Positions 11,902 to 21,494 are shown, counted from the stretch's first letter. The stretch is 64,000 nt of DNA from Atopsyche davidsoni (GCA_022113835.1 JAILWY010000023.1:2418001-2482000), one strand, 5' to 3'. Made by a program: numbers and translations. Notes: generated from the letters alone by a model not told the origin.

Positions 11902-12450
11902 TATTATTAATGATATGAAATAACTTTTTATAATTTCTTGACGTTGAGTTTATTTTAACATTTATGGATGGCTAGTTTCAACCAAAAACGTTTTATCAAT
12001 TTTTTTGTGAAGACCGTCTCACAGGAAGTACGATTTTGCCTATACAGGTTTTATTGATTGATAATGATTAATTACATTTTTTCAAATATTGAAAATTGAT
12101 AAAAGATACTCTTAGAAAAATATCTAATTGCAATACTGGTATTGCAAGTCCCACAATATTTAATTGGCAAAATAAGTACGTTGTTTCACTTATAATGATG
12201 TGGGTTAAAATCCCACACAAATCACGATGATATTTTTCTAAGAGTTTCTTTAATCAATTTTTCAATATTTTAAAAAATGTACATAATCATTATCAATCAA
12301 AAACGTTTTGTTTTGATCAGTTTTGAACGATCAGTTTTGTTCTGCATTTGATGATGGCCAAGTCTTTTGGTTGAAACTAGGCATGCATCAATGTCAAAAT
12401 AATCTCAACATGAAGAAACTATAAAAAGTTATTTCATATAATTAATAAAA
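11902..12450. mobile_element. Fold-back element with about 230-bp inverted arms
   Basis: Left arm (about 11902-12125) and right arm (about 12230-12450) are imperfect inverted copies. Matching blocks include ATATGAAATAACTTTTTATA near each end, CTAGTTTCAACCAAAA, GATTGATAATGATTA and ACTCTTAGAAAAATATC. The intervening spacer is about 100 bp and contains TGGGTTAAAATCCCACA. No coding potential. Arms this long relative to the loop are typical of fold-back type non-autonomous DNA transposons. No target duplication was identified, so limits are approximate. Confidence 0.72.
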
Positions 12451-13743
12451 AAATGGATCTTCACCAAACAAATGCCTTGTAAACAAGATAAAATAATATT
12501 ATTTTTGTTATTTTTAAACTATAAAAAAGTAAACATATTTATAATTGGAAAAAAGCTTTTTATTAAAATGTTAATTTCAGGCGTTGGTTGTTTTTCCCAC
12601 GAAGCAGAATCTTTGGTTAAATATAGCGTTTTCTTTAAAAAATATTCCATAAAGGTTTTATGTCGAATGTATTTGGATGTAAAAAATGATATAGGCGGAT
12701 TAATTAATTAATTCACAGGATTAATCTGTGGTGATGCCGGCGAGCCATGTTGACGTGGTCGCAGGTTACGTGTGGACGGACGAATCCATCACCAGGGCAC
12801 AACGCACGTTTGCGATTTTCAAACAAAATGGGCAAGAAAAACTACCGCCGAGCAGGGTTGGCACCAAATGGCGACCTATCTCTCCACGCTGCAAAAGGGC
12901 GACCGCCGAGCTGTGGACTTGACCCTTGCGAAAGACTTGTATTTTTTCGGTTTTTCGATTTTAGTTTCAGCGAAATCATATTATAAAATTTTTATCGTAT
13001 TTAAAAAAAATTGTTAATTTTTATTTATTGATTTCAAAAAAGAAATTTTCTTCAACGGATTAGATTAAAGAAGCGTGCTTCATATTTACAGCAGGTATAA
13101 TAAGTTTAAAATAAAATAATAAGTTTTAAGTTACATTCAGCGTATACATGAAAGCGTGTAATAATTTACAATATGGAAAAAAATGTATCAATACTTGAGG
13201 TAATGTTTTAGAATCTTAGTGATACGAGAATCATGTGATTGCCTGGAAAATATGTCGTTTTGGGTCTTATCATCATATCAATATTAAAACGAGGATACAT
13301 CTAGAGAATAATTGATTAAGTAAAATTAAACACAATAATTTTCAATGTTTATTTTACCTGTTACAAGCATGTTTCTTAGTAATCTTCTTAAAATCCTTAA
13401 ATTCAAGTGATTTTTAAAAAGTTTAATAAAAGCTATTCAGGCAATGTCAAGTAGTTTTAAACTTATACTGTTAAAAAATATTCCGAACAAGTAATTAAAT
13501 ATACAACGATTAAAAATAACAATTATTAGAATTTTCATCTTTTTGGTTATGTGGCACAACCATTATTAGATATTACATTGACATTGTGAATTAATTTTTA
13601 TTATTATGGATTAACATTATTTTACTTTTAGTCATTTTTTTTATCTACAAATGGAACTTGTTTAGATTTTTCGTAGACCTATCTCAATGAAGTATATTGT
13701 ACAATATGATCAAGGATATTAAAGCAGTTGATCCCAGCCATTT
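12451..13743. other. AT-rich with one GC patch; no gene recognised
   Basis: In the GC patch 12725-12930 three plus-strand frames are open at once for 64-81 codons. That indicates low stop density rather than a gene. A short stretch reads ATGGGCAAGAAAAACTACCG in a plausible start context, but nothing downstream is recognisable. The rest is AT-rich. Confidence 0.35.
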
Positions 13744-14021
13744 AATTGCCTCTGGTGTCCAACCGGACATGGTTTATATTTAATCTTTCAATTACAATTG
13801 AAAAAAAGACTTTTAAATGTTTAGGATTCTTGGAAAATGTACCAGACGAATCGGAAAACTACATATTTATCATATTAATAGTAAATTTATAAGAAATAAA
13901 AATATATTGGGTTCGGATGAAGAGATGTATCAAACTTTTGGCATTCAAATATTGTTGATTGGTGCAGTCGATTTTTCTCAAAACGGACTAGAAAATGATC
14001 AAAAAAACTCGATTATGGGAC
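13744..14021 (+). mobile_element. R2 family copy B, internally deleted
   Basis: Begins ATTGCCTCTGGTGTCCAACC and jumps directly to the ATGGTTTATATTTAATC block. In copy C about 300 bp separate these. It then follows the family through TTAGGATTCTTGGAAAATGT to AAAACTCGATTATGGGA. Same order as copies A and C. Confidence 0.7.
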
Positions 14022-14325
14022 TTAGACCCTTAACTGAATATAAAGTAAATTTTTAAAAGTGTCATTTGTTACCAATGTTGGTAATTTTCCGCCATTTCGC
14101 GGAGCGGTCGCCATTCCGCGTGTCGCGCCCCGAGGCCGGGCGGTCCAGTCTAAAATGGCGAAAATTGAAAACGGTCTGTCCGTAATGACGGATCGGCGAG
14201 GAGCGCTGCAGCGAAGAATGGCTCCGAGCATCCCGAAAAACGCCCAAAGAACCAATTAAACGCAGCGCTACAGCAAGTGAAAACATATATTTCCCGTGCA
14301 TTTCGAGAATGGGCCCCGCGTTTCG
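14022..14325. other. GC-rich patch, no gene recognised
   Basis: Overlapping open frames on both strands. GCCAT or ATGGC cores occur at 14091, 14110, 14155 and 14218. Could be transposon-derived given its position between R2 and pogo-like fragments. Confidence 0.3.
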
Positions 14326-14392
14326 TAATACTCCGCTTTACGCGACCCCGTTATGCGCGGTTTCACTATAACGCGAATTTCTATTTTCCGTT
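14326..14392 (+). mobile_element. Pogo-like MITE end fragment
   Basis: Contains CTCCGCTTTACGCGACCCCG and CGCGGTTTCACTATAACGCG, the terminal sequence of the family described at 35312-35849. Only the end survives. Confidence 0.65.
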
Positions 14393-14424
14393 TTTTTCCG
14401 AATTTCAATTTTTTCGTTTGCTGG

Positions 14425-14755
14425 CGAACATGCGCCATCGAAAACTACCTGTGAAAATTGGTTTAAACGCTTCAGAAGTGACGATTTCGACACTGAGGAC
14501 ATAAAACGCTCCGGAAAACCGAAATCAATAGAGGATAATACGCAAACACAACATCAACTTGCAGAGGCATTAATATGACTCGTCGAGGTATTTTCCAAAC
14601 GTTAACATGCCATGATAAAAAAAGAGAAGAAAAATGGGTGCCGCATGAGTTGACTGAGAGACAGGTGAAAATTCGAAAAACCACTTCCGAAATTTTGAAA
14701 GAGCTTTTTATATCGAATTGTTACTGGCGATGAGAAGAGGATATATAATATATTT
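14425..14755 (+). pseudogene. Mariner transposase fragment, N-terminal half
   Basis: Conceptual translation gives TCENWFKRFRSDDFDTEDIK, then a SGKPKSIED and QLAEALI segment. A stop/frameshift follows, then TRRGIFQTLTCH and KWVPHELTERQ. A last frame change reaches RIVTGDEK with the first catalytic aspartate. This is the end of the helix-turn-helix region, the linker and the start of the catalytic domain of a mariner transposase. It ends abruptly at 14755, where a pogo-like MITE begins. At least two frameshifts make it dead. A second copy of the same junction lies inverted at 20418-20740. Confidence 0.85.
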
Positions 14756-15133
14756 ACGCGACCCCGTTATGCGCGGTTTCACTATAAGGCGAATTTCAAA
14801 TTTCGCGTTAAAATGCCTCGCATTACGCGAATTTCATATTTTAAGAATGTGTATGAACATAATGTGATTTTTCTTAACAATAAAAAACAGCGTTGGGTGT
14901 TATGAACGTATTTTACAAGAACGTAAATGAAACGCTACCCAAAAGACTATCTATGTATAATATTTTTCAGTAAAAATAATATGTAATACTGCATAAAGTG
15001 TTCTTAGAATTAATTTGTATTAAGTTTTGACTATGTATGTATGTTTAATCGTAAACCCCGATATACGCGAATTTCACTTAATGCGATTTTTCCGGAACGT
15101 ATCCCTCGCGTTAAGCGGGGTATTACTGTACAT
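14755..15133 (+). mobile_element. Pogo-like MITE, left end truncated
   Basis: Starts at TTTACGCGACCCCGTTATGC and ends GCGGGGTATTACTG-TA, the complement of the TA-CAGTAATACCCCGC end seen at 20076. Interior landmarks are AACAGCGTTGGGTGTTATGA, AAACGCTACCCAAAAGA and a repeat of GCGAATTTCAC blocks. The TA boundary and CAGTAATACCCCGC-type end fit pogo/Tigger-like members of Tc1/mariner. The left tip is missing exactly at the mariner junction. Confidence 0.7.
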
Positions 15134-15177
15134 AATATCTCAAAAATGTATAAAAATTACTGCGTGCATGAAATATG

Positions 15178-15345
15178 GGTACTTGTTTTTCATCCGACCA
15201 CCAAATTTTTTTAATGTAATCATATGACGATGAGTCCCGTTGTGGCGTTTATTTCGTTCCATTGCAGATTTCCATGACCGCTCGATTCGTTGGGTTAGGT
15301 TAGGTTAGGTACAAGTTTTTGGTGGTCGGATAAAAAACAAGTACC
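15178..15345. mobile_element. 168-bp MITE with 8-bp target duplication, containing (TTAGG)3
   Basis: Terminal inverted repeats of about 28 bp: GGTACTTGTTTTTCATCCGA at the left, and its near-complement TCGGATAAAAAACAAGTACC at the right. Flanking direct repeats are GAAATATG (15170-15177) and GAAACATG (15346-15353). Just inside the right repeat lies GGGTTAGGTTAGGTTAGGT, three tandem copies of the insect telomere pentamer. The 8-bp duplication suggests hAT or another superfamily that makes 8-bp duplications. Confidence 0.75.
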
Positions 15346-15353
15346 GAAACATG

Positions 15354-16200
15354 TCGTGTGTCCATGTAACGGATGATTTGCGTAAATAAAATATTATCGT
15401 CGATTTGGACTCGTGATTTAGCTCTCGCCACTGTGAACCGGCGAGCAAGCTCGAAAGGCAATCTGAAGCATCGCCGCCGGAATCAAATGAATTTCCGTTT
15501 TTTTCCCAGATGTATTAATTTCCGTAATCAGGACGCGGCAGCTGGCCCGCTAATGGCCGGCGGCGCGCGCCTCGACGCCAAAAACAATAAAACACCCGGC
15601 GACATCATCATCAGCATCGCTCATCCCGATCCCCTAACGACTGAAAAAATCCTCTGACGGGCTCCGCGATTGCGTTTCAAAATATTCAGCGTTTTTTTTT
15701 TTTTCCGCCACGAGCTCGAATAATCTCGACAGGGGACGCCTGTCTCAATCAATGGACGCTCTTAACGCCGCTCTCTATTCCCCCACACTACTCCCTAGCG
15801 GCAAGCTTAAGAGGCACATACATAGTGCAAGTTACTCGAAGTGGATAGTTTTAATTGAGAGCCGTCTGAGAGTGAGCGAAGAATACCGCAGTTTAAATAA
15901 AAGTACATAATAAAGTTTTCAGGTAATGCAGTTTGCATAGAGTCGCGTGAGTGATAAAACTATAGGGCGGACGCGTTGCTATTTATAATCTATTATAGCG
16001 TTACATATATATGTCTACTTATTCTGATGCCTGATCTCCTGACCATTTTCTCGGATATATCCTTATCCTGGACTAGTCTCACCAATTCGGCTACAACTTC
16101 GATCTCCAGCCACAAACGCGGATTTCCTTCTTCCAAAGCCTCTTTTTCCTTCGATTTTTGAGGACGCTATATTTATTGTTACGAAAATGGGGCCAAAATA
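15354..16200. other. Mixed sequence, no gene recognised
   Basis: GC-richer part 15400-15660. The stretch 15840-15900 (GATAGTTTTAATTGAGAGCC and AGAGTGAGC) resembles the start of the LTR at 16501-16879, so it may be a diverged LTR piece. Open frames are short and unrecognised. Confidence 0.35.
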
Positions 16201-16204
16201 GGAG

Positions 16205-16500
16205 ACCTTCCGCTTCTTCAGTTCAGCCACATTTCTGCCGCCTCAATTCTTCGCTTAGTAGCTGCCTTGAGTGTCCAAGCTTCGACTCCATAAAAGAGAA
16301 CTGAGACGACATAACATTTGTTGATTCTCCAGCGAGATTTCAGTAGCAGCATAGTACTTTCCTCAGTAAATGTACTGCGTGCTGTCTCAATCCTCACTTT
16401 AATTTTCTCATTCAACCAGCTGCCCAAATACCTAAATCTTTTAACACTCTGCACTTCCTTGTTGTCGAAGTAGATATTAAAGTTGATTAAATTATCAAGA
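16205..16500 (-). pseudogene. Non-LTR retrotransposon reverse transcriptase, 3' fragment
   Basis: The minus strand encodes a segment with VQSVKRFRYLGSWLNE, then TARSTFTEE, then CYVVSVLFYGVEAWTLKAAT, then RRIEAAEMWLN. This is the classic post-catalytic thumb region of LINE reverse transcriptases, in which (F/Y)KYLGS and LYGAE(T/A)WTL motifs are conserved. A stop after MWLN ends the frame early. The upstream part of the 198-codon open frame (16501-16814) is LTR sequence, not reverse transcriptase. The fragment was thus interrupted by the LTR element at 16501. Confidence 0.82.
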
Positions 16501-16879
16501 TGTAGAAATATAAAAATAGTATTTTTTTGGTGGGATAGTTTAAATAGAGCCGGAAGTGCCGGAGAGTGAGCAGATAAAACAAGAGCCGGCCTCGACCTCA
16601 GAATGGCGGCGCTGCTAATAAGTGAGTAATACATCATAAAGCTGCCGGAGTATCTAAAGTGTAAAGCTACCGTACAAGCACCTAAAATATCATATATTGT
16701 ACACGGGAAGCGCCTGTGTACACTGTTGCCAGCAGCTCGTGCAACTGTGTTACGCGCGTACTCGTGCACCCTCACCATGAAACCTAACCTTCCCGTACAT
16801 GTCCTTATAAACATGTAATGTATGGTGCAGTCTGATAATACAGATGCAAACGAACGGTCGTCTTTTATTAAACTCTACA
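16501..16879 (+). mobile_element. Gypsy-type LTR
   Basis: The 379-bp unit begins TGTAGA and ends TCTACA, the short inverted ends expected of an LTR. Its left edge coincides with the break in the LINE frame at 16500. It is followed at once by TTGGCGACGAAG, a sequence typical of the start of many Ty3/Gypsy internal regions. No matching second LTR of comparable quality is visible. A weak resemblance near 15840 is the only candidate. Confidence 0.6.
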
Positions 16880-16971
16880 TTGGCGACGAAGTAAACGTAA
16901 TAAGAACAATAAACAGTGCGAGAAAAGATGGAAGCCATATCAGGGGAAAGGACGTTTATCATACTTCACTC
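16880..16971 (+). mobile_element. Gypsy-type primer-binding region and gag start, truncated
   Basis: TTGGCGACGAAGTAAACG (16880-16897) sits where a tRNA primer-binding site is expected. After a purine-rich leader an ATG at 16928 opens a frame beginning MEAISGER. It is cut after about 15 codons by R2 copy C. I read this as the first bases of a gag-like frame. Too little remains for a family match. Confidence 0.45.
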
Positions 16972-17518
16972 CCATAATCGAGTTTTTTTGATGATTTTCT
17001 AGTCCGTCCACCAATCAACAATATTTAAATGCAAAAAGTTTGATACATCCGTTATTCCTAACACAATATATTTTTATTTCTTATAAATTTACTATTAATA
17101 TGATAAATATGTGTTTTTCCGATTGAAGTGTAGGAATTTAGAGATTCGTCTGGTACATTTTCCAAGAATCCTAATCATTCAAAAGTCTTTTTTTCAATTG
17201 GAATTAAACGATTAAATATAAACCATGTGCGTCTTATTAATTTAAAAATTTAAAAAAAAAATCTTTAACACACTTTGGTTTTGAAAAGTCGCCATTTTAT
17301 CAAATTTTTCAACATCTTCATGATTTTATTTTACCGTGAAAATGGACGTAAATTAAATAATAAAAAATAGATAAATATAATTTATAGTTTTTTCAATACT
17401 CTGTAAAAAAATCAACTTTAGACATAGAAAAATAAAGTGACAATTAAATTAATAAAATGACACTATTTCGCCAGGTAATGGATTGTCTCTGGTGTCCAAC
17501 CGGACACCAGGGGCAATT
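16972..17518 (-). mobile_element. R2 family copy C
   Basis: Complement of copies A and B. Plus-strand landmarks are CCCATAATCGAGTTTTTTTG at the left and CATTTTCCAAGAATCCTAAT in the middle. At the right is the hairpin TCTGGTGTCC-AACC-GGACACCAG, followed by GGGGCAATT. Here the hairpin is a terminus, whereas in copy A it is internal. It truncates the gag-like frame to its left. Confidence 0.72.
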
Positions 17519-17587
17519 AAAAGGCTGAAAGCAACTGCCGTAAAAAAATTGCCGTTTCTTTGATTCTTCAAACATGGTGGGCTGTCA

Positions 17588-17675
17588 GACGCGTCGGTAA
17601 AGCAGAGACCGCACGTGGCAAGTATATGTGTGACGCGTCGGTAAAGCAGAAACCGCACGCGGCAGGTACCTATGT
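17588..17675. repeat. 44-bp unit, two tandem copies
   Basis: GACGCGTCGGTAAAGCAGA starts at 17588 and again at 17632. The units also share ACCGCACG, GGCA and TATGT blocks. Confidence 0.8.
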
Positions 17676-18760
17676 TTGTTGTGTTCTATTGTTTAGAGAA
17701 GAATTCGGCCATTTGAATTTTGGAAATTTACCAATGAAAAGTATGTACTAATAGAAGAAAACTATGTCGGTACTAACTGCAAAACAAGAATTATATTATT
17801 CCGTAACCATGCATATGTAATTCAATAATTATTGATCTTAATTAAAATATTTTTTGATAGGATTGGAAAGGTATCATCTTTATAACATCTAGATTATTAA
17901 TGTGAAGAAGCGATATAAATTGAATCGGATATATTTCAAATTAATCATTTTGTATTCAATGCTTTAATTGGAAAAAAAAACATCGATGGTGAAAGTCTTG
18001 TATTCTGTGCTCATGGCTATTCTAATCCCTCGGGTGGTTTTACCAAAAGAAATATATTTAATTACGAAAGTTTACAAGCTGCAGAGTTCCTTTTAATTTG
18101 GCGTTGTGTAGGATGTCGCAAAGCCCGTGAGAGGTACACGCCATCAAAATGTTGACAGTCACTGCCCGAAAGCTGTGTTTGATAAATGAGTGCCGTGTCC
18201 AAAGCAGATGACGTCACGAGTCTATATTCACCAGCCAATTAAGGCTGGTGCGTTCATTATCAAAATGCGAAGTATACTGCGGCCCGAACGAGCAACAAAG
18301 CACTGAACGTAAAGCACTGACTGCACGCCCTACTACTAAAATTAAAATAAATCTTGTTCTTTCTGCAAAAAAATAAACAAATTATGAAGAAACGAAAAAT
18401 TAAAATAATCTTTTACTATCCGTACTTATTTTTTTTGTGTTTTTGATAAGTTAACAATTCACTTTGTTTTCTAACATATTGTCAGTGTTTAAGATAGATT
18501 GAGCATGAAAATACGAATCCTAGTTACTATAAGCATTCGCCTGCCGTGATTATATAATAAAGCGAGTAATTTAACAGCTATTAATATGTACCTCCTAAAT
18601 ACAAAAAAATTGCGGACATGTTGTTAAATTTTCATATTTGCCAGTTTATAATTGTATTTGATTAAGAGCAATTAATTATTTTATATTAATAAAAAAATAT
18701 ATATGATAAGATAAGCTCCAGATTTTTGTGTACCTTTCAATTTCGATAAAATATAAAATC
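17676..18760. other. AT-rich, no gene recognised
   Basis: A GC-richer stretch at 18100-18330 carries TGACGTCA at 18209-18216 and a small hairpin CACCAGCC-AATTAA-GGCTGGTG (18229-18250). No recognisable coding frame. Confidence 0.4.
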
Positions 18761-19030
18761 TTCTTCGTTTGCCTATCCTCAGAGGAGGTTGGCGACCATT
18801 TCACTGAGCATATACTCATGTTAAGCCATTGTTCATGGTTTTCTAAGGGGAAAATAGTCCTACTACACAGCAGTTTTATATTAGAAAGAAAAGTCTGCGT
18901 ATTGCTGCTGCCCAATAGCATTATTATATAATCCTTTACTTACATAGCTCTGGCGTTTAGATCTGATACTCTTCCAGAGCACATCATTCCAAGTCCACTA
19001 CTCCATTACCGATCCTATTCACACGTCCAG
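18761..19030 (+). repeat. R1 family copy
   Basis: The longest plus-strand copy. It contains GGCGACCATTTCACTGAGCA, GTTCATGGTTTTCTAAGGGG, ATTGCTGCTGCCCAATAGCA, CTCTGGCGTTTAGATCTGAT and CCACTACTCCATTACCGATC. Complement copies lie at 23.4 and 24.0 kb. Confidence 0.78.
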
Positions 19031-19243
19031 GGTACATAATGGCATGAAAAGCAATAGAATAAATTTAATTTAATTAAATAATTTATATTGCAGGATAGGC
19101 CTGTTTAATGTGATTTTTTATATGAACGTGAATTGAGTCTCCGGCGAATTTAGCATTTGAAATTCAATCTATTTTTCAGGTTTACATCGCCAACGCCATT
19201 ACACTATTTACGCTCACAAAATAATCAACAGCTCTGAAAGATG
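18997..19243 (+). repeat. Direct repeat, copy 1
   Basis: About 247 bp, nearly identical to 19548-19795, 551 bp downstream. Shared blocks include ACTACTCCATTACCGATCCT, TCTCCGGCGAATTTAGCATT and CGCCAACGCCATTACACTAT. The spacer holds a pogo-like end, a (TA)n tract and mariner sequence. Confidence 0.85.
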
Positions 19244-19252
19244 GACAAAAGT

Positions 19253-19307
19253 TAAAATTCGCGTTATAGTGAAACCGCGCGTAACGGGGTCGCGTAAAGC
19301 GGGGTAT

Positions 19308-19312
<5 letters not shown>
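19253..19312 (-). mobile_element. Pogo-like MITE end fragment
   Basis: Reads GCGTTATAGTGAAACCGCGC, then GTAACGGGGTCGCGTAAAGC, then GGGGTATCATTGTA. This keeps the full terminal tip, unlike the copies at 14755 and 20417. The (TA)n tract follows directly at the target dinucleotide. Confidence 0.7.

Positions 19313-19390
<78 letters not shown>
19313..19390. repeat. (TA)n microsatellite
   Basis: About 36 TA units plus a short imperfect tail, starting exactly at the TA target site of the pogo-like end. Confidence 0.97.
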
Positions 19391-19394
19391 CCAC

Positions 19395-19545
19395 TTCGCA
19401 TCAAAGCATTGAAGTGGTTTTTCAAATTTTCATCTCTCTCACAGTCAACTCATGCGGCTTCCATTTTTCTTCCCTTTGTTTTTTTTACCATGGCATGTAA
19501 ACGTTTGAAAATACTTTTGCGAGACATTTTAATGCCTCTTCAAGG
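19395..19545 (-). pseudogene. Mariner transposase fragment
   Basis: On the minus strand this matches 14590-14700 and 20465-20600: ACCATGGCATGTAAACGTTT, TCAACTCATGCGGCTTCCAT and GAAGTGGTTTTTC. It corresponds to the RGIFQTLTCH to HELT region of the same mariner. Too short for function. Confidence 0.7.
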
Positions 19546-19547
19546 CA

Positions 19548-19795
19548 CTACTCCATTACCGATCCTATTCACACGTCCATGGTACATAATGGCATGAAAA
19601 GCAATAGAATAAATTTAATTTAATTAAAATAATTTATATTCCAGGATGAGCCTGTTAAATGTGATTTTTTTACATCAACGTGAATTGAGTCTCCGGCGAA
19701 TTCAGCATTTGAAATTCAATCTATTTTTCAGGTTTACATCGCCAACGCCATTACACTATTTACGCTCACAAAATAATCAACAGCTCCGAAAGATG
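19548..19795 (+). repeat. Direct repeat, copy 2
   Basis: Second copy of 18997-19243. It stops at GAAAGATGGA, where the GC-rich patch 19796-20070 begins. Confidence 0.85.
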
Positions 19796-20071
19796 GACGC
19801 TCGGAATAAATGGTCGTTCGGTCGCAAATTCCCGGCGCGGTCGCACCTGCCCCGGGCGCCCAGGCAGCGCCGTGTCGCGGCCACGGCGCCCCGGGGGCCC
19901 CGGGGGGCGACACCGTTAATCAATTCTGCAATCAAATGTGGGATAATGCAGCTGGACGGGGTGATGCAGCCGGACTGCACGGGACCAGGTCCTGACGCAC
20001 CCGCAAGGCGTAAAAGTACACCGCTCCGATACAAAGCAATCCCATCGGATAATTCACGGACGATAATTTTA
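19796..20071. other. GC-rich patch, no gene recognised
   Basis: Very GC-rich to 19915, with long runs of GGCGCCCCGGGGGCCCC type. A homeodomain-like GTTAATCAATTCTGCAATCA segment follows. Frames are open on both strands (61-148 codons), as expected from GC content. No domain recognised. Confidence 0.35.
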
Positions 20072-20417
20072 TACAGTAATACCCCGCTTTAGGAACAAAT
20101 CGCGTTAAGTGAAATTCGCGTATTAAACATACATGCATAGTCAAAACTTAATACAAAAAAATACGAATCACTTTAATTCTAAGAACACTTAATGCAAAAT
20201 TCATGTATTGCCTTTTGGGTAGCGTTTCTTTTACGTTCTTGTAAAATACGTTCATAACACCCAACGCTGTTTTTAATTGTTAAGAGAAGTCAATCAATGA
20301 CTACATTATGTTCGTACACATTTTTAAACAAGAAATTCGCGTAATGCGAGGCATTTTAACGCGAAATTTGAAATTTGAGTTATGGTGAAACCGCGCATAA
20401 CGGGGTCGCGTAAATAT
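20072..20417 (-). mobile_element. Pogo-like MITE, inverted copy
   Basis: Left boundary TA-CAGTAATACCCCGCTTTA at 20074. Shares GGGTAGCGTTTCTTTTACGT and CATAACACCCAACGCTGTTT with 35312-35849, and in complement with 14755-15133. The other tip is missing: it stops at GGTCGCGTAAA and runs into mariner sequence at the same point as the 14755 copy. Confidence 0.75.
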
Positions 20418-20740
20418 ATTATATATCCTCTTCTCATCGCCAGTAACAATTCGATATAAAAAGCTCTTTCAAAATTTTGGAAGTGGTTTTTCGAATTTTA
20501 ATCTCTCTCAGTCAACTCATGCGGCATCCATTTTTCTTCCCTTTTTTATCATGGCATGCTAACGTTTGGAAAATACTTCGACGAGTCATATTAATGCCTC
20601 TGCAAGTTGATGTTGTGTTTGCGTACTATCCTCAATTGATTACGGTCTTCCGGAGCGTTCTATGTCCTCAGTGTCGAAATCGACACTTCTGAAGCGTTTA
20701 AACCAATTTTCACAGGTAGTTTTCGAGTAGTGCTTTACCT
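20418..20740 (-). pseudogene. Mariner transposase fragment, inverted copy of 14425-14755
   Basis: The complement matches 14425-14755, including TTCTCATCGCCAGTAACAAT (GDEK region), CAACTCATGCGGCATCC (HELT region) and the segment around 20680-20720 encoding the WFKRF region. Same fragment limits and same MITE junction. This indicates duplication of the composite rather than two independent insertions. Confidence 0.82.
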
Positions 20741-20950
20741 GGATTTTTTTTCAAGTTAATACAGAAAACTAAAGCTTTCATTCTTCAAAGCTTCATTGTT
20801 AGAAAAAATATTATTGCGTTGCGATATATGTTGGTATTATGACTGCTTACAGTTACATGTATGTCGACTACATGTATCGTTAGCGCCATCTATGTATGAA
20901 ACCTAAAAACTCAGTGGCGCACCTAATATATATACACATACACAAAAAAT
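20741..20950. other. No gene recognised
   Basis: AT-rich. Possibly the degraded start of the mariner relic. Confidence 0.3.
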
Positions 20951-21062
20951 GTGAAATTTAAGGCCTACACACGCTGCGACAAAATAAAATAGTGGATAAA
21001 TTGACTTATTACCGATTGGTTGTCAGTTGCGTCGCAGCGTGTGTAGCCGGCCTAAATTTCAC
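20951..21062. mobile_element. 112-bp MITE
   Basis: Left end GTGAAATTTAAGGCCTACAC followed by ACGCTGCGAC. The complement of the right end reads GTGAAATTTAGGCCGGCTAC followed by ACACGCTGCGACGC. The inverted repeats cover over half the element. No reliable target duplication seen. A probable diverged relative lies at 42973-43029. Confidence 0.75.
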
Positions 21063-21494
21063 CAAACCAATGAGTAATGCAGATTTAATCATTTATTCTT
21101 GCATTGCACTTCTTTTCTCGTCGCTGGTGAGCGGAAATAATCACTGGCGAATCAACAGGACGGATTCCGGGAAATAGATACGTTTTTCTGGCAACACAGA
21201 GGATGCACCGGCCGGCATGAATATTACAAGGGCGGCGATGGCGGGCGGCGGCGCCTCCGGGGGTTGCTCTACACCCTGAATCCTGCATGAAGCCGGGTGG
21301 GAAATCCTATTACCGAAATGTGGTTCACAAAAAATCTTTTTATTTCCCTGCTTTTATTTTGGCCCGCTTGGGAATATCGGCGGCCGGCGTTTCGAAAGTT
21401 ATTGCATCATCTGAAAATTTTTTTTTGGACTGAGCGTCGTAGAGGTGCACATTTTAATATCAACAACATTATAATAACTACGTACTGTCTCATC
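21063..21494. other. No gene recognised
   Basis: GC-rich around 21190-21300 and 21360-21400, with short unrecognised frames. Confidence 0.35.

Noticed and set aside
12728..13017. Three overlapping plus-strand frames of 64-81 codons
   Set aside because: All three frames open over a GC-rich patch means few stops by composition; none matches a family.
16501..16814. N-terminal part of the 198-codon frame that ends in reverse transcriptase
   Set aside because: This part is LTR sequence read through by chance; only 16205-16500 is reverse transcriptase.
19182..19597. Frames with long Tyr-Ile repeats on both strands
   Set aside because: They are translations of the (TA)n microsatellite.
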